Shown here one piece after another: positions 32,561 through 42,834 of a stretch of 64,000 bases of DNA. The position numbers were made by a program, and so were the translations under genes. The notes under the pieces are model-generated. The model was not told the origin of the DNA, did not search any database, and worked only from the letters and a program-made list of their open reading frames with translations. The DNA lies in NCBI GenBank assembly GCA_940337035.1, contig OW679195.1, positions 171,464,015-171,528,014 on the forward strand, given 5' to 3'. The stretch's first letter is position 1; each line of letters begins with the position of its first letter. The DNA is from Agriotes lineatus (Eukaryota > Arthropoda > Insecta > Coleoptera > Elateridae).

Positions 32561-32836
32561 CCGGGTGTTTTAAAATGAATTACATCTAGTATGCTTTGAA
32601 TTTCCCATAATGCAATCTAAAATTTTACTTGAAATTGGCAAGACTGTAAGTCTATGTTAAATTCAAGGTTAGTAGGTTAGGTTTTGCGTCAGTTTTGACA
32701 CAAACTGACGCAAAGCATAACCTGCTAACCTCGAATTTGACATAGACTTACAGTCTTGCCAATTTCAAGTAAAATTATAGATTGAATTATGGGAAATTCA
32801 AAGCATACTAGATGTAATTCATTTTAAGACACCCGG
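32561..32836. repeat. 276-bp near-perfect palindrome with TA flanks
   Basis: The left half from 'ccgggtgttttaaaatgaat' is mirrored to the terminus '..attcattttaagacacccgg' at 32836. The arms are about 130 bp and nearly identical; the centre is 'gcgtcagttttgacacaaactgacgc'. TA lies at 32559-32560 and 32837-32838. It looks like a recently inserted Tc1-type MITE. Confidence 0.85.
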
Positions 32837-33340
32837 TATATAATTGTGGCCCCATCGGTATATAACAGCAATGAGATAACATGAATAACAAAATAGAATG
32901 CTTGAGTAAGAAAGAGATGGTCATACGAAAAAATGATTTTAGTAAGCATGTTTGGTTGACACAAACTGACGCAAAACATAACCTGCTAACCTCGAATTTG
33001 ACATAGACTTACAGTCTTGCAAATTTCAAGTAAAATTTTAGATTGCATTATGGGAAATTCAAAGCATACTAGATGTAATTCATTTTAAGACACCCGGTAT
33101 ATAATTGTGGCCCCATCGGTATATAACAGCAATGAGATAACATGAATAACAAAATAGAATGCTTGAGTAAGAAAGAGATGGCCATACAAAAAAATGATTT
33201 TAGTAGGCATGTTAGGTTGACATGTCATAATTAAATTAAGCTTCAAGCCTACTGGAATATTTGCTACTATGTTTATCTTTTTCTTACTCAAGCAATACGT
33301 GTTATATTTTTGTTCATGTTATCTTAATGCTGTTATATCG
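32837..33340. repeat. Tandem duplication of a composite MITE segment (~260 bp)
   Basis: The block 'tataattgtggccccatcgg' + 'tatataacagcaatgagata...' + half of the 276-bp palindrome occurs from about 32837 and again from about 33097, with few differences. The second copy is followed by a complete palindromic MITE end at about 33337. Unequal crossing-over between MITE arms is a simple explanation. Confidence 0.7.
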
Positions 33341-33943
33341 AGAGATAAAAAAAACTGTTCCTCAGCAGGCTGTGGAATGAAAAGTCACGTCTGTACTTGT
33401 GTCAGCTGAAATCCACTACATAAAATCGTTGGTCTCTTTGTATCTTTGGTCACTAGCTCCTCTGACGATACTGGACCGATTAAGCTGTACGATGGCTTGA
33501 AATGTTGCTAATTGTTAGACTTAGGTCGTAGGCCGGTTTTTATTTTCAAAAAAGGTTTTAATTAGATTATTTAATTAGCAAACTAAGCGTAGCCCAGGTG
33601 ATTCATTATATAGCACTACAACAGCTCGTCGTTCAACAAAGTTCCATAGCTCGGTGGTAGAATGTTCGCCTGCCACGTGGGCGGCGCGGGTACGATTCCC
33701 GGCCAGTCCATCTTTTTTTAAATTTATATTAATGAATCTCTCCTAAATTTGCGGACCGAAGCGTAACTCGGGTGATTCACTAGTTAAATAATAATGAAAC
33801 GTCATTTTTAGGAGCAGAAATCTTTTAACAATCTGACAGATTCGTATAGAAAATGACAACTAATTATTATCTGACACAAGTAAAGACGTGACTTTTCATT
33901 CCACAGCCTGCTGAGGAACAGTTTTTTTTTTGGATCTCTTGAT
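33337..33943. repeat. ~600-bp foldback element carrying a SINE
   Basis: Inverted arms of about 55-70 bp: 'actgttcctcagcaggctgt' near 33353 with the complement near 33905, and outer 'tcgagagat' and 'atctcttga'. The interior resembles, inverted and diverged, 41275-41600 ('ctcctctgacgatactggac', 'cgtaactcgggtgattcact') and includes a tRNA-like head at 33641-33710. Confidence 0.7.
33641..33710 (+). pseudogene. tRNA-Gly(GCC)-like sequence, probable SINE head
   Basis: The sequence from 'gctcggtggtagaatgttcg' through 'cctgccacgtgggcgg' to 'gtacgattcccgg' follows tRNA-Gly: A-box region, anticodon arm with GCC, then B-box-like GGTACGATTCC and a terminal CCA, directly followed by a T-run like a Pol III stop. 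The first bases do not pair with the 3' end (no acceptor stem), the T stem has one mismatch and the B box has a T-to-A change. A functional tRNA is therefore unlikely. Confidence 0.6.
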
Positions 33944-34249
33944 ATATAATTGTGGCCACATCGGTATCTAAAACGCGAAGCGTTTTCTTTCGACATCTAT
34001 TTTGAGACTTCCACCGGGCTGATTTCGATAATTCTTTTTTTTTTTAATGAAAGCTGTCACCGTGTAGATGTGCACAAAAGTCCTAAATTGCAAATAACTG
34101 CATAACTTTTAGAGAAAAACCAAAATATTGTAGCGGGTAAGTCACGTAGCTTTGGAGCGCCGTAGAAGTGGACCAAGTAAATTTTCGAAGTAGGCCCACG
34201 GTGTTCTGCTGATTTTTACAATAGACCACTCGAATTTGTTTGGGTAAAA
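33944..34249. other. Spacer with no gene
   Basis: A short segment near 33960-34030 includes 'aaaacgcgaagcgttttctttcgac', a small hairpin resembling the tail of Helitron helicase-type repeats. Nothing else was recognised. Confidence 0.3.
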
Positions 34250-34259
34250 TAAGGCCGCT

Positions 34260-34455
34260 GAATGAGTTAGAATATAGTTTATGGGCTTTGTATGTGTTAG
34301 ACAGAAATAGACATATGCGATTAACATCTATCATCCGCAAAATCAAGGTGTTTTGTTTTCAGAGAACACTGAATTCTAGGATACTAGATTTTAAATCATA
34401 TATGTATGTCTATTTCTGTCTAACGCATACAAAGCCCATAAACAGCATTCTAACT
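34260..34455. repeat. Foldback repeat, ~190 bp
   Basis: 'tttatgggctttgtatgtgt' followed by 'tagacagaaatagaca' (34279-34313) is inverted at about 34408-34444. The loop is about 95 bp and has no coding content. Confidence 0.65.
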
Positions 34456-34469
34456 CATTTGACTGCCTA

Positions 34470-34973
34470 TGCTCACATTATCCACCACCAATCTATAGAT
34501 TTAACACCTAATATTTCATTACCTTTTTGCAATGACAATTGATAAATCGCAAGGACAAACTCTGGATAAAGTAGGAATATATACTGCTCAATAAATGAAC
34601 TGGACCACCCATAAAAATAGTATTTGTTACATTACATCATAAAATATATATAAAAGTGTTTGTTTTATAGTGTACTCATATTAAGCATTTAATTGCACTG
34701 TCCTCAAATGTCAACTGAAGCATTAACAAAATCATATTAAAAAAATTAAAATATAAAAAAACTATATTTAACAAAAATAAGAGGAAGGGCAAAAAAATAA
34801 AAAAGGGAGTCTTCTCGGAACGTTTAAAAATTTTTGGCAACAATTTGACATACTTTGTATGCAATGTGCTATCAACATTTGGGCAAAAATCAAAATTCAA
34901 AATTTTTAAATGATATTTTATTAATGGAAGTTTTATAAGTTGCAAAATATTTTGCAATAGGCCCCATTGGTAG
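34470..34973 (+). pseudogene. Helitron helicase C-terminal fragment with 3' terminus (copy A)
   Basis: Near 34530 the + strand reads 'MTIDKSQGQTLDKVGIYT', the last helicase motif of Pif1-type Helitron helicases. After an AT-rich insert the sequence rejoins copy B at 'ttataagttgcaaaatattt' (34932), including the 14-bp palindrome gcaaaatattttgc (34942-34955), and ends GGTAG before T. The canonical CTAG is mutated. Confidence 0.6.
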
Positions 34974-35166
34974 TTTTTTATTTACTGTGGTTTTATCTTC
35001 TCGACGATGATATTTAAATGGCAGTTGCTCCGAAGATACATCCCCTCAAAGTGGTTAAATAGGCCAGAAGTGTTTTTCTAAAAGTAGCCACAAAAGATCT
35101 ACTACAGGCAGGAAATTGAAATTCGGCATATTAGATCGTTTTACAAAATAGGTCAAATCAATTTCA

Positions 35167-35436
35167 GGCGAGGTGAGTGAATGGCTCTGCGAGAAAATGC
35201 TCGTCTCTCGGGCGGCCGGCCCGGGTTCGAATCCCAGCAGACTCTAGTAGGATTTTAAATATCGTACCCTCCCCGGCTACCACGCTAACACCTGTGGTAG
35301 TCGTCAAACCCCTAAACAAGAGAACTCTTCCTCACTTTCAACGGGAAGGGCTAGCCACCTACCCGGCCTAAAGGTAATGAGGGCTCACAGAACCACTTTG
35401 TGGTTAAAATAGGCCATTGGCCTATAATAAGAAGAA
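35167..35436 (+). mobile_element. tRNA-derived SINE (copy 1)
   Basis: A tRNA-like head contains 'gaatggctctgcgag' (A-box-like) and a perfect B box, ggttcgaatcc, at 35224-35234. An unrelated body ('cggctaccacgctaacacct', 'cacagaaccactttgtgg') follows, ending in an (aag)n-type tail near 35436. This is the classic tripartite SINE plan with an internal Pol III promoter. Confidence 0.75.
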
Positions 35437-35937
35437 GAAATTTCCGGCATTTCGAAATTAATTTTCGAAAGGATGCAATGGGGTAGATGTGCTTTTCTAA
35501 AGATCGCCATAATACTGTAACTGCTGCAAGTTACAGATAGCTGTGGAAATTTATTCGGCACAGTAGTTCGTTTTAAAAATCGAGTCAATTCATTTCAGGT
35601 AGGAAGTTGAAATGCAGCAAATGAGTTCCTTTTACAAATCTGGTGAACTCATTTTGAGGATATTTTGTAATGCATCCCCCCAAAGGGATTAACTGGGGTA
35701 GATGTGTTTTTTTGAATCGTCACGAGATAGATACAGGTAGGAAGTTGAAATTCAGCATATTAGTTCATTGCATAAATCAGATCAAATCATTTTTTGGGTT
35801 TTGTAAAATTCATCACCGAAAGGGGTTAAATGAGACAAATCTGTTTGTCATGATATCGCCACGGGTAAACTACTACAGGCAGAAATTTGAAATTCGGCAT
35901 ATTAGATTGTTATACAAAATAGGTCAAATCAATTTCA

Positions 35938-36211
35938 GGCAAGGTGGGTGAATGGCTCTGCGAGCAAATGCTGGCCTCTCGGGCGGCCGGCCCGGGTTCG
36001 AATCCCAGCAGACTCTAGTAGGATTTTAAATATCGTATGCTCCCCGGCTACCACGCTAACACCTGTGGTAGTCGTCAAACCCCTAAACAAGGGAACTCTT
36101 CCTCACTTTCAACGGGAAGGGCTAGCCACCTACCCGGCCTAAAGGTAAAGAGGGCTCACAGAACCACTTTGTGGGTAAAACAGGCCATTGACCTATAATA
36201 AGAGGAAGAAA
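35938..36211 (+). mobile_element. tRNA-derived SINE (copy 2)
   Basis: The same head, body and A/G-rich tail as copy 1, with B box ggttcgaatcc at 35995-36005. Flanking array sequence is duplicated as well, so this copy arose by segmental duplication rather than a second retroposition. Confidence 0.75.
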
Positions 36212-37179
36212 AATTTCGGGCATTTCGAAATTAACTTTCGAAAGGATTAAATGGGGTAGATGTGCTTTTCTAAAGATCGCCATAATACTGTAACTGCTGG
36301 AAGTTACAGATAGCTGTGGAAATTTATTCGGCACAGTAGTTCGTTTTAAACATCGAGTCAATTCATTTCAGGTAGGAAGTTGAAATGCAGCAAATGAGTT
36401 CCTTTTACAAATCTGGTGAACTCATTTTCAGGATTTTTTGTAATGCATCCCCCAAAAGGATTAACTGGGGTAGATGTGTTTTTTTAATCGTCACGAGATA
36501 GATGCAGGTAGGAAGTTGAAATTCGGCATATTAGTTTATTGCATAAATCAGATCAAATATTTTTTTGGGTTTTGGAAAATTCAGCTCCGAAAGAGGTTAA
36601 ATGAGATAAATCTGTTTGTCATGATATCGCCACGGGGAAACTACTACAGGCAGTAATTCGGCATATTAGATTGTTATACTAATCGGAAATCATTTTTAGA
36701 GTTTTTCGAAATGTATCCCCTCAAAGTGGTTAACGCGGCCAGAGATGTTCTTTTAAAATAGCCACAAAGGAACCACTACAGGCAGAAAATTGAAATTCGG
36801 CATATTAGATCGTTTTACAAATTAGGTCAAATTAATTTCAGGCTTTTTCGAAATTAACTTCTGAAAGATTTAAATGGGGTAGATGTGTTCTTCTAAAGAT
36901 CGCCACGAGAAAGACAGGTAGGAAGTCGAAATTCGGCATATTAGTTCGTTTTACAAATCATGTCGAACTATTTTCAGGGTTTTGTGGAATGCATCTTCTC
37001 AAAAGAGTTAAATGAGATAGATCTGTTTGTTAAGATTGCCTTAACGAGCGAAGTACTACAGACAGGAAGTTAAAATTTGGCATATTAAATCGTCTTACAA
37101 ATAGGCCAAATAAGGGTGTTACGGTGTTAAACGCTCTCTTAGCGATATTCGGTTCGCGCGTATCGAAATTCGTTAGATT

Positions 37180-37804
37180 AGCGATAACTTTTTTGGTGGG
37201 GCTCTAAACAACGAACATTGCGATGAAGTCAACAACAAAATTATATCTCTTTTGCCTGAATATGAAAAGCAATATTTGAGTGTGAATACAATTGCATCAC
37301 ATAATGACAACATTTTATAATTTTCTATGGAATTTCTAGATTCGTTAAATTTCAGTGGAATATATCCACATTGCTTAACACTAAAAATACGATCAATAGA
37401 TATTCCCTTGAACATTTTAAATGTGTCTACTGGTTTAAACACAATCTATTTATGAACTGCTTAGATTTGGCATTAAGTGGACAAGCCACATACAGAAGAG
37501 TATTATTACCTCGTATATATTAACACATTCTAATATTGCAGTACCTTTTTGCATTCGGAAAAGAATTTTTCTGCACGCCTATCACTTGCGATGACAATTA
37601 ATAAATCACAAGGACAAACTATGTATAAAGTGGAAATATATCGTATTTGCAACAACCAGTATTTAGCCATGGTCAAGTATATGTAGCAATATCACGTGTG
37701 AGTAGTTTTGAAAACTTAAAAATTTTAATTTTACCTAATGGATCCTGCCACACGTTACAAAGAAGTTTTGTAACTTGCAAAATATTTTGCAACGGGTCCA
37801 CTAG
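37180..37804 (+). pseudogene. Helitron helicase C-terminus and element 3' end (copy B)
   Basis: The + strand readings give 'NNKIISLLPEYEKQYLSVN' (37230), 'FLDSLNFSGIYPHCLTLKIR' (37328), 'MTINKSQGQT' (37590) and then, in another frame, 'PVFSHGQVYVAISRVSSFEN' (37650). This is the Pif1-type helicase end of an autonomous Helitron. The DNA then forms the palindrome gcaaaatattttgc (37777-37790) and ends CTAG at 37801-37804 followed by T, a textbook Helitron 3' terminus. Several stops and frame changes kill it, and Rep is not in the window. Confidence 0.75.
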
Positions 37805-38288
37805 TAAATGTTTATTTTCAGGAAAAAATCTCAAAGGGATGTTAGTCCAATCAAATAAGGATTCTTGATCGGAATAATTCAAAGTGAGCTGAATTTTTGT
37901 GTACACCTTTATTGAGTGTTTTCAAACAACATCCGAAAAGTACCCTTGATTTGACCTTGAGCTTCGTGAGTTATAGGGTGCAGATGTGGGAAAAATTTGG
38001 TTTTTCGCTTATATCTTCTTTTCTATTGACTTTAGGTATATGACATTGTACAGAGAAATTGAAGGGCACAAAATTCTGTACAAAAAATACTGGGTAGTTT
38101 TTTTGTAGGATGTAGTATAGTAAAGTAAAGTTAAAACTATGAGTCCAATACTAAGTACCCTATTCCACACCACCTTTGAGGCGCGTTTTTTTTAAATGTG
38201 GTATCTCATTTCAGGCTTAATCCAAGGTATCAGACGGTCAAAATATCCTCTCTATTCTTAAAACAGTCAAAATAGAGTTATGTTAATT

Positions 38289-39147
38289 TTATTCGTCTTC
38301 TTCTTCCTCTCCTTCTATGTCGCGTTGTTCCAGATAATCAGTAGAAAATGTCTCTAATCGGTTTTCAGTCTCTCCTTCATCAACTTGGTTTACTAAGATG
38401 TCTTCAATTGCAATGGCATTTAAACACGATTGTTCGTTGCAATGACCACAAACTGACGAGCATTTAATCCCAAACTTTCTACATCCACATAATGACCAAC
38501 AACCTTTGGTGCAATTACAAAAGATCATGTTTAAAAGAAAATCCGGAGCGGAAACTTGCATTGTTTTCTTTGGTTCCAATACATCGTTTCTCAATGTCCA
38601 TCCTCACGCAATAGGGTTTAGTTCATTCTCCAACCACTTTTGTATTTGAAAATAAACTCTGTAAAGGTGCTCTTTAGCTGTACTATCTGTTGGTGGTAAT
38701 AAATTCAATTTCACCAGCTTACTTTTACGTATTAATTTCGTGAAGCACATGTAAGGATATTGATCAATAGACACCATAAAATGCCAGTAAAAATTGAATC
38801 CCATTGGAAGAAATCAATTCGTGCGAGGAATCTATTTGCGTGAAAACTTGAGCCACAGCTTGCAAATCTTGGCGGTTTTCTAACAGCTTCAAAGCTGTCG
38901 TTTTACCTTTACTAAAAAGATCTGACGTTGTGTCACACCCGGAGACAGCATGTCAAAATAAAAGATGATGTTTACTGGATTCATATTGGTAACAACTTTG
39001 GGATGAGTAAATTCTTTGTAGAATTTTTCCTCTGCCTGGCTTCATAAAATAAATTTCTCCATCAACTGGCGTACGAGCTATCAGGAGTACCAAGAGATCT
39101 ACAAGCTGTAAAGAAGACATGAACAACCTAGCATTGACCGCAGTCAT
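38289..39147 (-). pseudogene. GCDTTS/Cys-rich protein, C-terminal half
   Basis: From 39147 down, the reading runs through a segment with 'VDLLVLLIARTPVDGEIYFM' and, after a stop near 38953, 'HAVSGCDTTSDLF' and 'KTTALKLLENRQDL'. It then gives 'VKLNLLPPTDSTAKEHLYRV' and 'YFQIQKWLENELNP' (38740-38610). A single TGA (about 38600) sits where a Trp is expected, and the same frame continues with 'APDFLLNMIFCNCTKGC', 'GCRKFGIKCSSVCGHCNEQS' and an acidic end at 38289. The C-terminal Cys cluster (about 11 Cys in 40 residues) looks metal-binding. Similar multicopy insect proteins exist without an assigned function. The GCDTTS box is reminiscent of the GCD motif of XPG/FEN-type nucleases, which is only a speculation. 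Confidence 0.55.
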
Positions 39148-39149
39148 GA

Positions 39150-39690
39150 TAGAACGGCTGATAGTCGTACAAATCTTTTTCAGTGACTCTAATTTACCTT
39201 TTCTACTCTTTAAAATAATCTTCTCAATAAAACCAATAAGCTATGAGGAATAGAATCATTAATGTTATCGAACATAGTGGTACTTCAAGGATAGTCGGAA
39301 GTGTTGCAAACTTGAGTTCGTATGTCCTGGCGAATAATTGCTGCTGCTGCTTCCAAAACCCTGAATCTCTCATCTGCATTTTCTTTTTTCGAATCATGCC
39401 AAGCTTTATTCAAAATGTCGTAACTAGTATCACGAAAACATATGATACATTGTCCGGCTTGTTTTGTTGTAATTACAATTCTGTCTCCATATCTTTTTTC
39501 TATTTTTTTAAAATTGTTTTGTCGTCTGCGATTTTATTAGTTAACGCTCCTTTTAATTCAGTTAAAGTAAACTGACAATCTTCATTATTTTCAATGTAAG
39601 AAAATATCTGTTCCATCGCTGTTATAATATCACCATCTATTGGGCGACCTACTTTATGGTCCGTTATTGGTGCACAGAATTTCACGAAGC
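39150..39690 (-). pseudogene. GCDTTS/Cys-rich protein, N-terminal part, decayed
   Basis: The minus strand from 39685 has an open 61-codon stretch ('GDIITAMEQIFSYIENNEDC', 'FTLTELKGALTNKIADDKTI'). After a frame change it becomes 'YGDRIVITTKQAGQCIICFR', 'AWHDSKKK' and further fragments towards 39240. It joins the reading at 39147. Frames break repeatedly. The + strand open frame at 39243-39575 is only its shadow. Confidence 0.5.
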
Positions 39691-40415
39691 AATGATTGTG
39701 ATATTTTGCTTCGGCGGCAACTAAGTCTATTTCAAAAATTACGCGTTATACACGTACTTCTTGCGACACAACCGATTCAATACTAACACACTAAACAGGC
39801 TGCAGGCAGACTCTATAGGCTAGGCTGGCAACACGCTGGAACAAGACCGGAGCGCATGTAGAAACCCCTCGGTCGACCCTTGATGCCGAATACGAGAGGG
39901 GAGATGCACCTGCTGCCTGACAAGCGATTTCCTTGAAATATTTTATTTTGGGAACATTATTGTCTTAATATTGTACGAAAAAGACCCTTCGATTCAGCTC
40001 ATGGTATATTTTTACAATTCAGACCTCAAATTAGTTGTGAAACTTGGTATTTCTGTAGTGTTATCCTTCAGATCAACGTTCATGGCGAGTTTTCGCAGAA
40101 ACGGTCGGCCTTACAAAAAAAACTACCCAGTACTTTTTTGTACAGAATTTTGTGCCCTTCAATTTCTCTGTACAATGTCATATACCTAAAGTCAATAGAA
40201 AAGAAGATATAAGCGAAAAACCAAATTTTACCCACATCTGCACCCTATAACTCACGAAGCTCAAGGTCAAATCAAGGGTACTTTTCGGATGTTGTTTGAA
40301 AACACCAAATAAAGGTGTACACAAAAATTCAGATCACTTTGAATTATTCCGAAAGTTTGCCGTAAATTTGTCTAATTTGACTGGACTATGTAGTGATTCA
40401 AATTGCAGGGCATAT

Positions 40416-40690
40416 GTTATAGATATTTATGCATTAAGGGAGATAGGAATATGTTTTTTCCCTGATGTCTGTAAGTCAACCGAAGGTAAAGAACATGAAT
40501 ATCTCTGGTGGTGCATACAATATTTTATTTACTAGCATATTAGTAAGAATAGTATGAAACTTTAAAATTAGAATATGTAAGTAACATTAAAGATTGCCCC
40601 ATTGTATGGTTGCTAAGACGTTATTTATAGTTGCATGGTTACCATGAGTTTAAGGGAGAATAGTAATTTGTATACCAAGGCAGTGAAGTT
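40416..40690. repeat. Half-copy of the giant foldback family seen at 54739-55793
   Basis: 'gatatttatgcattaaggga' to 'ttaccatgagtttaagggag' matches the left arm of the 54739-55793 palindrome at about 85-90% by eye. It is unbroken at the spot where the other copy carries a Helitron, and so serves as an empty-site reference. Confidence 0.75.
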
Positions 40691-40699
40691 AAGCTTTTT

Positions 40700-41270
40700 T
40701 ATCACGAATGTGGATTTAGTTGCCGAGGCCCGTAGGGCAAAGGCAAATAAACCACATGAGGGATAAAAAGGAACTTCAGTGTTGATGAGTACATTATGTT
40801 TTATTTGAAATAGAGAAATCGTGAAATTACAACATTTGTAGGTTATGTTAAAGTCGGTTGACGTTTATTTGTCACCTCGCCACCTACAAAGAAGTCGTAA
40901 AGCAATGGATTACTTTATTGCCGATTTCTCGTATTTTAATGACGATTTCGAGGTACTTTAATGCCGATTTCAAATAATAGTAGATTATGTTATTAGGAGT
41001 AAAAGTGATACTTTATGTGGCGAAGCTGAAGTTTATTTAGCCGAACGTTAGTGAGGAAAATAATTCAGCTAAGCCACATAAAGTCACTTTTACTCAGAAG
41101 AACATATACTATTTTATCCGCAAACGTATTCAGATAAATTTAAAATTGGTAAAGAGTAACACTAATTATTAGCCCGTAAATTAATAAAATAATCGTAATA
41201 CCTAATACAATTTTTTCGTGGATACGATGAAAATAATTGTACTTTTACAATAAATATTAATAAACTAGTG
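40700..41270. repeat. Foldback/hairpin-rich non-coding region
   Basis: Two nested hairpin units. 40720-40775 has 'ttgccgaggcccgtagggca'. 40999-41098 has 'gtaaaagtgatactttatgtggc' inverted as 'gccacataaagtcacttttac', around 'agccgaacgttagtgagg'. Three short near-repeats ('attgccgatttctcgtattt', 'atgacgatttcgaggtactt', 'atgccgatttcaaataatag') lie at 40918-40980. No gene. Confidence 0.55.
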
Positions 41271-41274
41271 AGTC

Positions 41275-41600
41275 ACCGGAACTACTCTTCGGTTCGCTAA
41301 TTTAAGAGAGATTCATTAATATAAATTTTAAAAAAATTATATATGAACATACTGAATCACCCGAGCTAATAGCACACGGCCACAGCAGCTGTCACACCGT
41401 AACCTACGGCGACAGATGCTCCGCTCTGCTTCTTAAAGGATGTAATTAAATTAAAACTTTTTCGTACTCTTTTTGAAAATAAAAACTGGCCTACGATCTA
41501 AGTCTAAAACTTAGCAAAATTTTAAGCCATCATACAATTTAATCGGTCCAGTATCTTCGGAGGAGATAGCGAACAAACATAGAAAGAAAGAAAGAGAGCA
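41275..41600 (-). repeat. Diverged relative of the 33430-33790 interspersed repeat
   Basis: Read on the minus strand, 'ctcctccgaagatactggac', 'cgattaaattgtatgatggc' and 'agctcgggtgattcag' match the interior of the foldback at 33337-33943. The tRNA-Gly-like portion is not recognisable here (replaced by 'agcagagcggagcatctgtc'). The phrase 'gcgtagttcgggtgattcac' near 42510 is a further fragment. Confidence 0.55.
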
Positions 41601-41911
41601 ACGATTTTATGTGAATAGGCACATAAAGTACACAAAAGTTGCTTATTTTATCTGCTTAATCAGATAAAGTGACACTTTTACCTTGTCAATAAAGACACAT
41701 AAGTTGTCCCTTTTGTGACGTTTGCGGATAAAAGTAATTTTCATAGCACCTATCTTGAGAATTTTAAAGAACTCGCTCCTAGCGTCGCTCGTTTATTCAA
41801 ACTATTCTCTCGTAATGTAAAAAGCTTGATAACGTTACCTACTTGAATCGTAAATTACTATTAATTTATCTTCATCGGTGTTGTTATAGATTCTTAACCA
41901 AATTAATTTTC

Positions 41912-42013
41912 ATTGCCGCACTGAGTGCGATAATGGTTATTACCGCTCTCAGTGCGGTAATGGATAGATATTACTGCACTCAGTGCGGTAATATCGCACT
42001 CATTACCGCACTC
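41912..42013. repeat. Cluster of short perfect palindromes (ccgcactgagtgcgg type)
   Basis: Within about 100 bp the core 'gcactgagtgc', 'cgctctcagtgcggta', 'ctgcactcagtgcggta' and 'cgcactcattaccgcact' recurs four times in alternating orientation, generating several overlapping hairpins. No gene. Confidence 0.7.
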
Positions 42014-42554
42014 TTTTTATATACAAAAATACATTGAACCAGAGTTTATTGCTGAAGATAAAATATTGAGCAATACATGTTTGTTTATGGCTCATAACGA
42101 CACTCGTTTGATTGCCGCAAAACTCAGCTCACCGCCTCGTTTTGGCAATCGTTGTATCGTTAATACCGAGTGGTTTTTTAAAAACTCAATTGCAGCATGC
42201 TCTGGATAGATAGCCTGAATCAGTTGACAGTACTGAGGTGTATTGTCAGTCTATGTCAAATTCGAGATTTGCAGGTTAAGTTTTGCGTCACTCTGTATCA
42301 AATAACAAACAAAACCTATAAATTACGATCGGTTGAAACAGCTGATGTGGTACGTTCACAATGAACTCTTTAGCACTGATTTTGACGTCAAATTTAAAAG
42401 AACAATTAAATCGTGTAATTTAAATTTTCATCTATCAACATTTTTGTATGTATAATTGGTAAGATTGTATGTGTTTTTGCGTGACATGTAGCACCCTTTC
42501 CCACTGAAGCGTAGTTCGGGTGATTCACTAGTTTTATCAATATTTATTCAAAAT

Positions 42555-42722
42555 GAATACTGGCAATACTGAAATGTATTGTTGGTGACATTGTAACTCT
42601 GTCCAAATTCGAGATTAGCAGGTTAGGATTTGCGTCATGTCAAAACTGACGCAAAATCTAAACTGCTAACATCGAATTTGACATAGGCTTACAGTGTCAC
42701 CAACCATTTCAGTATTGCCAAA
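42555..42722. repeat. ~165-bp palindrome sharing its core with the 32561 MITE
   Basis: 'ggcaatactgaaatg...ggtgacattgtaa' is inverted to '..agtgtcaccaaccatttcag'. The core 'agcaggttaggatttgcgtc' and 'gacgcaaaatctaaactgct' matches 32680-32730. A half-copy occurs at 42244-42290. Confidence 0.65.
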
Positions 42723-42834
42723 CGTAATTTTTTTCCATAGGTGACTCTGATAAGACGAGTTTTCTAACAACCGTTACTAATATTTAACTTTTTCATTTAA
42801 ATTGCGCTAAAATTTCAATTTTTATAGGTGTTAT

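Larger units (their letters stand above)
34990..37110. repeat. Diverged tandem array, ~145-bp units, with a 771-bp internal duplication
   Basis: Units share 'gaaattcggcatattagttc', 'tttacaaatcaggtcaaatc', 'attttcagggtttt', 'atgcatcccc' and 'aaatggggtagatgtgtt'. I count about a dozen, differing by many substitutions and small indels. The stretch 35167-35937 is repeated from 35938 (spacing 771) at much higher identity, including a SINE copy in each. The array lies between two Helitron helicase relics. Confidence 0.75.
37870..40351 (-). mobile_element. Long-TIR element encoding a Cys-rich GCDTTS-motif protein
   Basis: The left arm 37870-38111 ('ggaataattcaaagtgagct...' to 'aatactgggtagttttttt') is inverted at about 40119-40351, roughly 240 bp at high identity. 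The interior is wholly occupied by decayed minus-strand coding sequence (next entries). I could not place it in a named transposon superfamily. Ends are approximate and no clear target duplication was seen. Confidence 0.7.

Noticed and set aside
33641..33710. Functional tRNA-Gly gene
   Set aside because: No acceptor-stem pairing, a T-stem mismatch and a changed B box. It lies inside an interspersed foldback repeat.
35160..36211. CRISPR-like array suggested by regularly spaced repeats
   Set aside because: Units are diverged ~145-bp tandem repeats with no conserved spacer plan, and the setting is a eukaryotic genome with SINEs.
39243..39575. A 110-codon + strand frame with a Cys cluster
   Set aside because: It lies opposite the minus-strand GCDTTS protein, which has the better family resemblance.
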